DNA of 64,000 nucleotides from Alloiococcus otitis ATCC 51267 (GTDB lineage Bacteria > Bacillota > Bacilli > Lactobacillales > Carnobacteriaceae_A), in assembly GCF_000315445.1 (NCBI RefSeq), contig NZ_JH992957.1:88854-152853 (forward strand). The letters run 5' to 3'. How positions within the stretch are numbered: position 1 is the first letter of the stretch; every line of letters starts with the position of its first letter. Shown here piece after piece: positions 1 through 7,756 of this stretch. A program made the translations under genes and the position numbers. A model generated the notes under the pieces. That model had not been told where the DNA came from and made no database searches. It saw only the letters and a program-made list of their open reading frames with translations.

Positions 1-172
1 CCAAGCTAGCCCGGTCGTCATCATATTGAACCAATTTAGATTCAATATCGTGGTCTGCTAACAAGGATTGGAAGTATTTCGCAACTTCTTCTTCATGGCC
101 GTTTTCTGACTTAATTTGAATAATATCTTGTAAGATCTTAATGGACTGGTCCTTATCAATCACTTTTCCCAT
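1..172 (-). CDS. M20 family peptidase / ArgE-DapE-type deacylase (N-terminal part)
   Basis: Only the first 57 codons are present; the gene runs off the left edge. The start is ATG at 172 on the minus strand, preceded by a good Shine-Dalgarno AAAGGAG (complement of 181-187). The visible peptide begins MGKVIDKDQSIKILQDIIQI and continues with SENGHEEEVAKYFQ. This resembles the N-terminus of ArgE/DapE/ACY1-type zinc metallohydrolases, where this helix precedes the catalytic domain. The metal ligands lie outside the window, so the substrate (succinyl-diaminopimelate, acetylornithine or a dipeptide) cannot be told. Confidence 0.6.
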   Translation of the reverse strand, partial: MGKVIDKDQSIKILQDIIQIKSENGHEEEVAKYFQSLLADHDIESKLVQYDDDRASL

Positions 173-742
173 TGTTAAAACTCCTTTCGATATAGAAAAA
201 TTTCCTTATATCTATTTTAGTACATATTTGACAAATAGTTAAATAAAACCATTACATTCCTTTTCCCAGGGTGGCTATCTACCCGGTCGAAGCCACTTCT
301 TACCGTGTTTTCTTACAAAATCCATCTTTTATGGATTACTTGGCTTATCATACCGCAAATCCCTTTTGCTTGTCCTGACTCGCAATTGTCATGGTCAGCT
401 AGACTAGGATTTTGAAATTTAGCCAGGGACTGATGACATTGATATAGTCTTCACTTGTAGCAATCATTATTTTTATGCTTGATTGGACTATAAAAACCCG
501 ATTTTTATTTATGGAGTAATTTATAATTGTTATAAATTGCTTACTTAACAGGCAAAATAAACTAGAAAATTATAAATAAAAAATATATTATTAAAAAATA
601 AAGCTGGTCAAAAAATGCTTGAAAAGTGATCTTTTAGACACAAAATTGTATTTATATTATACTTTTATCAAATAGTACGGGCTATAAACACTGTCATTAT
701 AGGGTCTTTATTTTTTTACCCTTATTATGTTCAAAAATTCAT
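173..742. other. AT-rich intergenic region, no gene seen
   Basis: About 570 bases lie between the divergent M20 peptidase gene and the lipoate operon. The right half (about 520-730) is very AT-rich. The left part (about 260-420) has short open stretches in two frames broken by stops, possibly eroded coding sequence, but nothing recognisable. No RNA gene or repeat was seen. Confidence 0.5.
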
Positions 743-771
743 TTGATTTTTCCATAAAGCTTGTATATAAG
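743..771 (+). promoter_or_regulatory. Promoter of the lipoate operon
   Basis: A sigma-A-type promoter: -35 TTGATT (743-748), a 17-base spacer and -10 TATAAG (766-771), about 75 bases upstream of the lipoyl-domain start codon. No operator was recognised. Confidence 0.55.
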
Positions 772-846
772 AGGGGGCTATTTTAGAATGGAATCAGTCA
801 AAAGAAAGAAAGCCTTTGGGCAAAAAAATTGGAAAGGAACACCTAT

Positions 847-1113
847 ATGCAAAAAGAAGTTTTATTTCCTAAATTGAGTGAGAAGATTGAAAACGGTGTC
901 GTCATTAGTCTGAGAAAAGAAATAGGAGAGGAAATTCACAAGGGTGAAGTCCTCTATGAGGTGGAAACGGACAAGGCTGTTCATGAAATAGAGTCAACTG
1001 ACTGTGGAACTGTCCTTGAGTTTAAGGTAGAAGAAGGGGACACAGTCACTGTTGGCGATGTCATTGGAACTATTGATGAAGATGGGGTGGATAAAAATGG
1101 ATGCAAAAACTAA
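847..1113 (+). CDS. Free-standing lipoyl (biotinyl/lipoyl attachment) domain protein
   Basis: This 88-residue protein is essentially one lipoyl domain of the kind found at the N-terminus of 2-oxoacid dehydrogenase E2 subunits. It opens with an FPKLSE segment (compare MPKLSE in E2), and the attachment turn ETDKAVHEI presents Lys43 as the probable lipoylation site. There is no peripheral-subunit-binding or acyltransferase domain after it; only a short tail follows. ATG 847 is chosen because AAAGGA (833-838) is 8 bases upstream; an in-frame TTG at 829 lacks a ribosome-binding site. It overlaps lipA by 17 bases, so translation is probably coupled. It may serve as a carrier on which octanoate is attached and converted to lipoate, as GcvH does elsewhere. 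That role is inference. Confidence 0.8.
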   Translation: MQKEVLFPKLSEKIENGVVISLRKEIGEEIHKGEVLYEVETDKAVHEIESTDCGTVLEFKVEEGDTVTVGDVIGTIDEDGVDKNGCKN

Positions 1114-1975
1114 CAAAAACAATTCTGCAGCAACACCAACTAGTGTCAAACCACGTGTCCGCTTTAATCCAAATGATGTTGGTCAAGTTGACACCATGTT
1201 TAAAGACTTAAAATTAAACACCGTCTGTACAGAGGCGACTTGCCCGAATATAGGGGAGTGTTTCGCAAGCGGTACGGCTTCCTTTATGATTTTGGGTAAA
1301 CATTGTTCTCGGAACTGCCGCTTTTGCGATGTAGCGACTGGTGGTATGGAGCCTGTTGACCCTATGGAACCAGAGCACTTGGCGGATGGCGTTAAGCAAT
1401 TAAAACTTAACCACGTTGTGATAACTTGTGTGGCCCGAGACGACTTGCCAGATGGTGGGGCTGGACAATTTGCTAAATGTATTGAACTCATCCACCAAGA
1501 ATGCCCAGACGTAACGGTTGAGGTCTTGATTTCCGACCTTCAAGGTGACCACGATAGTATTGATAAAGTTATTCAGGCTAAGCCCGATATTATCAACCAC
1601 AATGTTGAAACAGTCGAACGTATTTCCCCAATGATTCGTCACCGGGCAACATATGAACGGTCTCTTGGGGTCTTAGAATACGTTAAAGAACAAGACCCTG
1701 AAATTTTCACTAAGACTGGGATTATGCTGGGACTCGGTGAGACTGAGGAAGAAATTTACCAAACCATGGACGATTGTCTGGCTGTTGGGGTTGACTTCTT
1801 TACAATTGGTCAATACCTCCAACCTTCTCCTAAACACTATCCACTTTCAGAGTATGTTAGCCGTCAAAAATTTGGTGAATACAACCGAATAGGGAGACAA
1901 AAAGGCTTCAAATTTGTCGCTTCTGGTCCCCAAGTCCGTAGTTCTTACAAGGCTCACGAAGCCCTTCATTCATAG
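1097..1975 (+). CDS. lipA: Lipoyl synthase (radical SAM)
   Basis: LipA inserts two sulfur atoms into a protein-bound octanoyl group to make lipoate. The 292-residue product has both iron-sulfur sites: the auxiliary cluster cysteines C44, C49 and C55 (CTEATCPNIGEC) and the radical-SAM triad CSRNCRFC (C70, C74, C77). The C-terminal VRSSYKAHE contains the RSSY serine that ligates the auxiliary cluster. ATG 1097 is chosen because GGGGTGG lies 6 bases upstream and it gives a normal LipA N-terminus; in-frame ATGs at 1052 and 1082 would extend it into the upstream gene. It is second in the lipoate operon, between the lipoyl domain and the ligase. Confidence 0.95.
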   Translation: MDAKTNKNNSAATPTSVKPRVRFNPNDVGQVDTMFKDLKLNTVCTEATCPNIGECFASGTASFMILGKHCSRNCRFCDVATGGMEPVDPMEPEHLADGVKQLKLNHVVITCVARDDLPDGGAGQFAKCIELIHQECPDVTVEVLISDLQGDHDSIDKVIQAKPDIINHNVETVERISPMIRHRATYERSLGVLEYVKEQDPEIFTKTGIMLGLGETEEEIYQTMDDCLAVGVDFFTIGQYLQPSPKHYPLSEYVSRQKFGEYNRIGRQKGFKFVASGPQVRSSYKAHEALHS

Positions 1976-1989
1976 GGAGCTTGTGGCTT

Positions 1990-3000
1990 ATGATTTACAT
2001 CGATACCCAGTCTAGGGATGCAAATTTTCACTTTGCTTTAGAAGAATATTTGATGAAAGAGCATTACTTTGATGATACAGTTTTTCTATTTTGGCGGACC
2101 CAGCCCACAGTCATGTTAGGCAAGTTCCAAAACTTGATGGTAGAACTGAATCAGGCTAATTTAGCCAAAGACAGGGTAAAGATTACCCGGCGAAATACGG
2201 GGGGCGGAACGATATACACCGATATGGGTGGTTTTCAATATTCCTTCATTATTCCAGGCAAGAGTCAAGAGATTGACTTTAAACCTTATATGGACCAGGT
2301 ATTAGCCAGTCTGCGAGCACTTGGGATTCCTGCCGAGTACAATAGCCGTAATGACCTTTCCTTGTATGGGAAAAAGATTTCGGGTAATGCCCAGTGTGGG
2401 ATAGAGGGGTATACCGTCCACCACGGCTCGCTCCTTTATAATACCGATTTATCTAAACTTCCTCTCTATCTCAACGCACCAAAATATAAGATTAAGTCAA
2501 AGGGAACACAGTCAGTCAAAGACCGGACGGCTAATATAAGGAATATGACCCAGATGGACTGGTCGGAGGAAGAATTCAAAAGTGCCTTCCTTGAAGTTTT
2601 CCTAGGCGAGCAGGTAAAACTGGGGCAATTAACTGAGGAAGACTACCAGGCTGTCCATAACCTGGCCCAAGAAAAATTTGAAAGCTTTTCTTGGGTGAGG
2701 GGCAAGAACCCAGCCTACACCCTTTCAAACACTTACTTGTCGGATGGTGGGTTGATCCAGGCTAGGATTGATGTGAACCACGATATCATCCAGTCTTGCC
2801 ATTTTTCAGGTGACTTCTTCCACAATTCCAATGAAGGGACAATCGAAGGCATGGAAAAAGAGTTAGAAGGAGTTGTTTTTGACCGGCAAGCTGTGTGGAA
2901 TTGCCTGACCCACTCACCCCATAAAAATGCCCTTTACCGCATAGGGGTAGAGGACATCCTTCACTCTATTTTTGCTCATGAAGAAGATTTCAGTAACTGA
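1990..3000 (+). CDS. lplA: Lipoate-protein ligase A family
   Basis: It activates lipoate (or octanoate) with ATP and transfers it to a lysine of lipoyl domains. The 336-residue protein has the family signatures RRNTGGGTIYTDMGG (about residues 70-85) and KKISGNAQ, whose lysine binds the acyl-adenylate. It also has the C-terminal accessory domain, so it is full length. ATG 1990 sits 10 bases after GGGAG; a TTG at 1981 is too close to that site. It lies 14 bases after lipA in the same operon. With LipA present, the ligase could load octanoate on the small lipoyl protein for LipA to sulfurate, or simply scavenge lipoate. Confidence 0.9.
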   Translation: MIYIDTQSRDANFHFALEEYLMKEHYFDDTVFLFWRTQPTVMLGKFQNLMVELNQANLAKDRVKITRRNTGGGTIYTDMGGFQYSFIIPGKSQEIDFKPYMDQVLASLRALGIPAEYNSRNDLSLYGKKISGNAQCGIEGYTVHHGSLLYNTDLSKLPLYLNAPKYKIKSKGTQSVKDRTANIRNMTQMDWSEEEFKSAFLEVFLGEQVKLGQLTEEDYQAVHNLAQEKFESFSWVRGKNPAYTLSNTYLSDGGLIQARIDVNHDIIQSCHFSGDFFHNSNEGTIEGMEKELEGVVFDRQAVWNCLTHSPHKNALYRIGVEDILHSIFAHEEDFSN

Positions 3001-3134
3001 CAGGATTGGCCTTAGAATGGAAATTTTTAGAAGAAAAGAAGTAAGATAAGTGTTTTGGAATAAATTACTCTTGTCTCTGGTCAAGAATAATGCTGAAAGA
3101 GGCTGAACTAATTAAAAAAGTCAAAAGGCCAAAT

Positions 3135-3176
3135 AACCCTCGAAAGTTAGAGTTAAAGGCTAACTTTACGGGGGTT
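3135..3176 (+). terminator. Hairpin after the lipoate operon
   Basis: AACCCTCGAAAGTTA (3135-3149) pairs with TAACTTTACGGGGGTT (3161-3176) across an 11-base loop. The following U-tract is weak (ACTTTATC). It is the likely end of the lipoate transcript. Confidence 0.55.
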
Positions 3177-3199
3177 ACTTTATCATTTGTGCTGGCTGA

Positions 3200-3782
3200 T
3201 GATTTTTTCCAAGGACCTAACACAAGTCTTCCTTTCTTAAGTGTCTAGTCCAAAAATAGTATGTAAATTGTTCACTAGGGAGGACGGACGGTCTTCAGTT
3301 TAGGCTCTGGCCTAAATTTGCATAGTGGTAAAACACTGAATCCAGGTTATCGTGCAAGGTCGAAAGCCAAGCCTCTCTGACCGGGGGAATAGCTTTCATG
3401 AAAGGGATCGAAGCTAATACAGTCAAGCAATTATTGTTAAAAGAAACTAAAGGAATAATGGGCGCTTCCCAACATGGTTGGTGGTTAAGAGGCAGGTTTA
3501 ATGGGACTAGAATTCATGATGAGTCGGTTCTTTATAACTTATCTTCTTGCTAGACACAAGGTCTTATCGAATAATAATTTCCAGAACTAGTATCTGAGAC
3601 CCAAATTGAAGTCGTCAATGATAAGCTAGATCTGTTCCGAAGAAAGACTGGACAGTTAGAAGAAGTCTTGGATGACTTAAAAGACTAGGTTACGGCCGGC
3701 TAAAACAAAATAAACAAGGAGACTTCTTTAGTGGTGGTTAAAGGGGGGTTGAGGAAGACTTGAGATAGGCTTTAATACTAAA
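3200..3782 (+). other. Gene-free region with decayed coding fragments
   Basis: No intact gene lies between lplA and gldA. Open fragments are visible on the plus strand. One begins at an ATG at 3398 and encodes about 50 residues starting MKGIEANTVKQL up to a TAG at 3551-3553. Another, at about 3602-3688, encodes a heptad-like helix containing DKLDLFRRKTGQLEEVLDDL. The pattern fits an old pseudogene, the last fragment recalling the C-terminal coiled coil of MerR-type regulators, but the family cannot be established. A small palindrome (TTTAGGC / GCCTAAA) is at about 3299-3316. Confidence 0.35.
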
Positions 3783-3821
3783 GATCAACCAGCCCATGCC
3801 TTAGACATGGACTGGTTGATG
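3783..3821 (-). terminator. Terminator of the dhaKLM-gldA transcript
   Basis: ATCAACCAG and CTGGTTGAT flank an inner CCATG / CATGG stem, a nearly perfect hairpin just downstream of the gldA stop on the minus strand. It is followed in that direction by CTTTAGTATT, a modest U-tract. Confidence 0.65.
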
Positions 3822-3842
3822 GGAAGCTTTATTTGAAGATTT

Positions 3843-4970
3843 TTATCTTTCTTTGTAAGCCTGGCCTAATTTATCAGCTGTTATGATAGCTGATTTAACA
3901 GCTTGGACCGTAACATCGAAAGGCATGGAGTGGATCGACTCTTCAGGGATCAAGGCTTTTTCTGCTACTGCTTGCAGTTCCTCATAAGTGATGTTATCGA
4001 GTCCAATGTCAGCTAAGGTCATTGGAAGACCGATAGCTTTTTGGAAGGCAAGGACTTCTTCAACTTCTGCTTTAGGTGCATTTTCAAGGACTAATTGGCA
4101 GATGGTACCAAAACTGACAATTTCACCATGCAGGGCATCAAATTTTTCGTGCAGGATAGAAAAGCCGTTGTAAATAGCGTGAATAGCTGCTAAACCCCCG
4201 CTTTCGAAGCCTAAGCCAGATAGTAAGACATTCGTTTCAATAATGTCTTCTAAAGCTGGGGTGACCTGGTTCAAGTCTGAGGCAAGTTTAGCTGCTTGGC
4301 CATGTTCTAAAAGCATTTCATAGGCTAGCTTGGCTAAAGCAAATGCTGCATTAGTTCCCTTGGCATCTTGGGCAACTCCTTCACGGACACCGTTGGGCAG
4401 GCCGGCATTAACGTTTGAGTATGACCGACGGGTAGCTCGTGCTTCAAAATACGTTGCTAAAGCGTCTCCCATTCCTGCTAGTAGGAAACGGGTAGGTGCC
4501 TTGGCTATGACAGAGCTATCAATGAGGATGACCGATGGGCTAGTCTCAAAGTAAGCATAGTCATCAAAAGTTCCATCTTCGTGGTAAAGAACGGCTGAGT
4601 GACTAGTTGGCGCATCTTGAGCTACAATGGTTGGCACAATCACCACATTTTTACCTTCAGCTACGCACTTAGCAGTATCAATGGCCTTACCGCCACCCAG
4701 ACCGACAACGGAATCACAATTATTTTCCTTAAATAATTGTTGCAAGCGGTCAATTTCACCACGGCTAGCTTCACCTTGAAAGTTTGCATTGACAAATTCT
4801 AGCTCAAATTTGTCTTCAGTATAAGCGAGTTGGTCACTTACCCGTTGAATGTCTTCGTCTTTACCGACAATTAGAGACTTTTTACCAAACTGGGCAATAT
4901 AATATCCTAAATTGTTGAGTTCTTCTTCACCCTGGACATATTTTGTTGGACTGATGAAGGCTTTTCTCAT
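3843..4970 (-). CDS. gldA: Glycerol dehydrogenase
   Basis: NAD-dependent oxidation of glycerol to dihydroxyacetone. The 375-residue protein is a group III iron/zinc-type alcohol dehydrogenase of usual length. It has the nucleotide-binding GLGGGKAIDTAKCVAE segment and metal-ligand regions VAQDAPTSHSAV (Asp), GGLAAIHAIYNG (His) and DALHGEIVSFGT (His). The start ATG 4970 has AAAGGAG upstream. It is the last gene of the dhaK-dhaL-dhaM-gldA unit, so its product dihydroxyacetone is handed directly to the kinase encoded by its neighbours. Confidence 0.93.
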   Translation of the reverse strand: MRKAFISPTKYVQGEEELNNLGYYIAQFGKKSLIVGKDEDIQRVSDQLAYTEDKFELEFVNANFQGEASRGEIDRLQQLFKENNCDSVVGLGGGKAIDTAKCVAEGKNVVIVPTIVAQDAPTSHSAVLYHEDGTFDDYAYFETSPSVILIDSSVIAKAPTRFLLAGMGDALATYFEARATRRSYSNVNAGLPNGVREGVAQDAKGTNAAFALAKLAYEMLLEHGQAAKLASDLNQVTPALEDIIETNVLLSGLGFESGGLAAIHAIYNGFSILHEKFDALHGEIVSFGTICQLVLENAPKAEVEEVLAFQKAIGLPMTLADIGLDNITYEELQAVAEKALIPEESIHSMPFDVTVQAVKSAIITADKLGQAYKER

Positions 4971-5075
4971 GTTAGCCGCTCCTTTCTTATTTTGAAGGCC
5001 TTATAAATCTTTTGTTTTCTCTGTTTTGTCTTTATTTTAAACGACATTAACAGTTTAATGATTTTCAATTTTCGC

Positions 5076-5447
5076 TTACTTCACAATGAGTTGGTCCAGT
5101 TCTTCTTTGATGGCACTTGTGGGCGCATCTGCTTGAAGGAGGGATGCAGCGGTGTAGACTCCTTCGATAAAAGCAACATCAAACAGGTCAATCGATTTGT
5201 CGCTGCTTTCAATGGCCAACTCTAAGTTCATCTTAGCACTACCTAAGTCATAGAAGGCTAAAATTTCATCTGCCTCATTGTCTATAATGGCTTGATTGAC
5301 AGCCTCAAACGACGTACCTACTCCATCATCTTCACTTCCCCCAGCAAACGTTACGGGGACATCCCCTGCTACTTGTTCAATTAATTGCTTTAGACCTTGA
5401 GCAATTGCTTCAACATGGGATACCATGACAATTCCTCTGCTAATCAA
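5076..5447 (-). CDS. dhaM: PTS-dependent dihydroxyacetone kinase, phosphotransferase subunit DhaM
   Basis: DhaM takes phosphate from HPr and passes it to the ADP bound on DhaL. The 123-residue form is a single EIIA(Man)-like domain, as in other Gram-positives; it lacks the fused HPr and EI parts seen in E. coli. The phosphorylated histidine is in GIVMVSHVEAIAQG. TTG 5447 is chosen because the first beta strand needs these residues and an AAAGGGGGTG ribosome site precedes it. A longer frame to 5543 merely overlaps dhaL. The start overlaps the dhaL stop by 8 bases, indicating coupled translation. Confidence 0.9.
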   Translation of the reverse strand: MISRGIVMVSHVEAIAQGLKQLIEQVAGDVPVTFAGGSEDDGVGTSFEAVNQAIIDNEADEILAFYDLGSAKMNLELAIESSDKSIDLFDVAFIEGVYTAASLLQADAPTSAIKEELDQLIVK

Positions 5448-6024
5448 AAACACCCCCTTTAATAAATGCCTCAAATAGGTACTTGCTTGACATAGCTCCA
5501 GGGTCGATATGGCCAATCGATCGGTCACCCAAGTAAGAAGCACGCCCCTTGTGGGCTTTCATTTCTTTGGTTTTTTCGACAATCTGATCTAGTTTTTGAT
5601 AAGTTAGCTGTCCCTCCTTAATGAGGTCTAAAGCTCCTGACCATAAGTCAACCATTGTCTTGTCCCCAACTTCAGCCTTGCCTCGTTTTTGAATACCAGA
5701 TAAACCGGCGGATAAAATAGATTCAGGATCAGATGCATCTTGGGCTGCCTTACTCATCTCTAAAAAGGCTGAGCCGTAAAGTGGACCTGAGGCACCTCCA
5801 ATTTTTGACATAAAAGTCAGGGCAGCCACTTTAAATACATCGGCCAAATTATCTGCTTCTTTATTGGATAATTCTTGTTTTAGTGCGGTTGCCCCACGGT
5901 TCATATTATTACCATGGTCACCATCACCAATTGGGGTATCTAATTCACTGAGATAACCTCTTTGATCATGAATTTTGTTGGTGAAAATTTCTAAACTTTC
6001 AACTACATTATCTTTGCTAAACAT
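5440..6024 (-). CDS. dhaL: Dihydroxyacetone kinase ADP-binding subunit DhaL
   Basis: DhaL carries a tightly bound ADP that is rephosphorylated by DhaM and donates phosphate to the substrate held on DhaK. The 194-residue protein shows the magnesium-ADP aspartates in DTPIGDGDHGNNMNRG (about residues 25-40), the nucleotide cap motif GGASGPLYGSAF and the C-terminal DPGAMSSKYLFEAF. The start ATG 6024 follows GAGGAG. It lies 9 bases after dhaK. Confidence 0.93.
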   Translation of the reverse strand: MFSKDNVVESLEIFTNKIHDQRGYLSELDTPIGDGDHGNNMNRGATALKQELSNKEADNLADVFKVAALTFMSKIGGASGPLYGSAFLEMSKAAQDASDPESILSAGLSGIQKRGKAEVGDKTMVDLWSGALDLIKEGQLTYQKLDQIVEKTKEMKAHKGRASYLGDRSIGHIDPGAMSSKYLFEAFIKGGVFD

Positions 6025-6033
6025 TTTCTCTCC

Positions 6034-7017
6034 TCACCAGGCTGCAGCTTGTGTGTCTTCTTGCAATAAGTCTAACCAATTATCTTCTAGTTTGATTAAG
6101 GTCAGGGAAACACCTTGCATTTCTAGTGATGTCATCAGATTACCGACTTTAATGAAAGGAAGTTGGAGATCGTTTTGGTCTAGTAAGCCTAAGATATCAT
6201 TTAGGAAAATATATTGTTCCATTAAAGGTGTCCCACCTAGCCCATTGACTAGAACGCCATATTTATCTTCAGCAGACCAGGAGAAGGCTTCCTTCAAGTG
6301 GCCCACAATCTCTTGGGCAATCTCAGCTGATGGTTTCAGTTCCGTCTTTTGCAAGCCTGGTTCACCGTGGATGCCCACCCCGAACTCGATTTCATTTTCG
6401 TCTAAAACAAAACCTGGTTTGCCAACTTCTGGGACAGTTGCACCAGTTAGGGCTACGCCTAAAGTATTGATATTGGCAACAGCCTTGTCACCAAGCTCTT
6501 TGAGTTCTGTTAGGCTGGCCCCATTTATTGCAGCCGCACCCAGCAATTTATGAAGGAGCACGGTACCAGCAACTCCACGTTTTCCTTGAGTATCGGAGGA
6601 GTCTTCAACAGCTATATCGTCATCGACTATAATTTTTTCAACTTGGATGTCTTCCATTTCTGCCAATTCCATAGCCATTTCAAAATTCATGACGTCACCC
6701 GAATAGTTCTTGATAATTAAGAGGACCCCCTTTCCTTGGTCAGCAGCCTTGATTGCTTCCAGTACCTGGTCTGATGTAGGTGAAGTAAAGACCTGGCCAC
6801 AAACAGCTGCTTGGAGCATGCCTTGGCCCACGAAGCCGGCATGGGCTGGTTCATGGCCACTTCCACCCCCACTGACTAAGGCTACTTGGTCACCTATTTC
6901 TTTTTGCACCACAACACTCGTTCCTGCGACACGGTCCAGTCGGTCGGCATTTTCCCTAACGATACCATTGGCCATCTCGTCAATAATTTGACTCGGGTCG
7001 TTAATAATCTTTTTCAC
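6034..7017 (-). CDS. dhaK: Dihydroxyacetone kinase substrate-binding subunit DhaK
   Basis: DhaK binds dihydroxyacetone covalently through a histidine and presents it for phosphorylation to dihydroxyacetone phosphate, which enters glycolysis. In the 327-residue protein the substrate-binding histidine is in FGVGIHGEPG (about residue 217), and GGGSGHEPAHAGFVG contributes to the active site. The start codon is GTG at 7017, with GAAAGGGTG upstream. It is the first gene of the kinase operon, directly behind the DhaS-type operator and promoter. Confidence 0.94.
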   Translation of the reverse strand: MKKIINDPSQIIDEMANGIVRENADRLDRVAGTSVVVQKEIGDQVALVSGGGSGHEPAHAGFVGQGMLQAAVCGQVFTSPTSDQVLEAIKAADQGKGVLLIIKNYSGDVMNFEMAMELAEMEDIQVEKIIVDDDIAVEDSSDTQGKRGVAGTVLLHKLLGAAAINGASLTELKELGDKAVANINTLGVALTGATVPEVGKPGFVLDENEIEFGVGIHGEPGLQKTELKPSAEIAQEIVGHLKEAFSWSAEDKYGVLVNGLGGTPLMEQYIFLNDILGLLDQNDLQLPFIKVGNLMTSLEMQGVSLTLIKLEDNWLDLLQEDTQAAAW

Positions 7018-7049
7018 AAGTCTACACCCTTTCTCCTTTATTTACTTTT

Positions 7050-7078
7050 ATAATAAGAGATAATGGCAACGTTTACAA
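7050..7078 (-). promoter_or_regulatory. Promoter of dhaKLM-gldA
   Basis: On the minus strand: -35 TTGTAA (7078-7073), a 17-base spacer and -10 TATTAT (7055-7050). The -35 is poor, as expected for a promoter that needs an activator. The inverted-repeat operator abuts it upstream. Confidence 0.65.
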
Positions 7079-7079
7079 C

Positions 7080-7101
7080 GGACAAAATAAAAGTATTGTC
7101 C
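7080..7101. promoter_or_regulatory. DhaS operator (inverted repeat)
   Basis: GGACAAAA, six bases, then TATTGTCC: a near-perfect inverted repeat one base upstream of the dhaK -35. It closely resembles the DhaS site described in Lactococcus lactis (GGACACAT-N6-ATTTGTCC, recalled from the literature), with the same half-site spacing. The dhaS and dhaQ genes are adjacent, so the assignment is well supported. The position fits activation rather than repression. Confidence 0.8.
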
Positions 7102-7156
7102 GGTCTGCTTTCAGTGGGGGAGGGAAGCAGCGGGCTCTTGTACATGTTTTGTAGTC

Positions 7157-7708
7157 TTATGAACTTATAAAATGATTCAAGTAATCAATGAAGTATCTGG
7201 ATAAGTCACGACTATCTATTGGGCACTCACTTAATATCCATTCAGTTACTGTTTCGACTAATCCATTGGTTAAAATTCTACAATATAAACCATTCTCATG
7301 ACTTTTAAAGACAATATTTTTATCCTTTGACTTATAGGCCGATATTAATAGGGATTGAAGGAGTTGGTCAATCTCTTCTTTTAAAAAGAATTTAAAAGCA
7401 TTTTGGCCATCATAGCTTAAAACTTTGAGGTAGAAGTGACAATTGCTTTCAAAATATTCAACTAGGAGGCCTAAGATATCTTTCCAATTTCGGTAACCGA
7501 TGTTATCGTTAATGATCTCTGTTAGCTCTTGTTGGAAAATCCAGTTAACTAAGTCATACTTATCCAAAAAATAATCATAGAAAGTTTGCCGTCTCATTTT
7601 AGCTTGTTTCATCAGTTGAGATACTGTAATACTTTCTAAGTCAGACTGGTATAAGACTTGCTTGAAGGCATCAGCTATTTTCTTTTGGGTAATAATGGAT
7701 CCACTCAT
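7157..7708 (-). CDS. dhaS: TetR-family activator of the dihydroxyacetone kinase operon
   Basis: The 183-residue protein has a TetR helix-turn-helix (ITVSQLMKQAKMRRQTFYDYF, about residues 25-45) and a helical effector domain. Its size, sequence type and position between dhaQ and dhaK match L. lactis DhaS. Unusually for TetR proteins, DhaS activates transcription when complexed with DhaQ plus dihydroxyacetone. The start ATG 7708 has only a weak ribosome site (GGGGAA). It lies 48 bases after dhaQ and is probably cotranscribed with it. Confidence 0.88.
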   Translation of the reverse strand: MSGSIITQKKIADAFKQVLYQSDLESITVSQLMKQAKMRRQTFYDYFLDKYDLVNWIFQQELTEIINDNIGYRNWKDILGLLVEYFESNCHFYLKVLSYDGQNAFKFFLKEEIDQLLQSLLISAYKSKDKNIVFKSHENGLYCRILTNGLVETVTEWILSECPIDSRDLSRYFIDYLNHFISS

Positions 7709-7756
7709 ATTGCATTCCCCATCTTTGACCCTAATGTTACTGGTAAGGCAATGTGA

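Noticed and set aside
1052..1096. N-terminal extension of lipA from ATG 1052
   Set aside because: It would lie within the lipoyl-domain gene and lacks a ribosome site; ATG 1097 has one and fits the family length.
5076..5543. Longer dhaM reading frame starting at 5543
   Set aside because: The extra residues lie inside dhaL and precede a good ribosome site; the TTG at 5447 gives the normal DhaM N-terminus.
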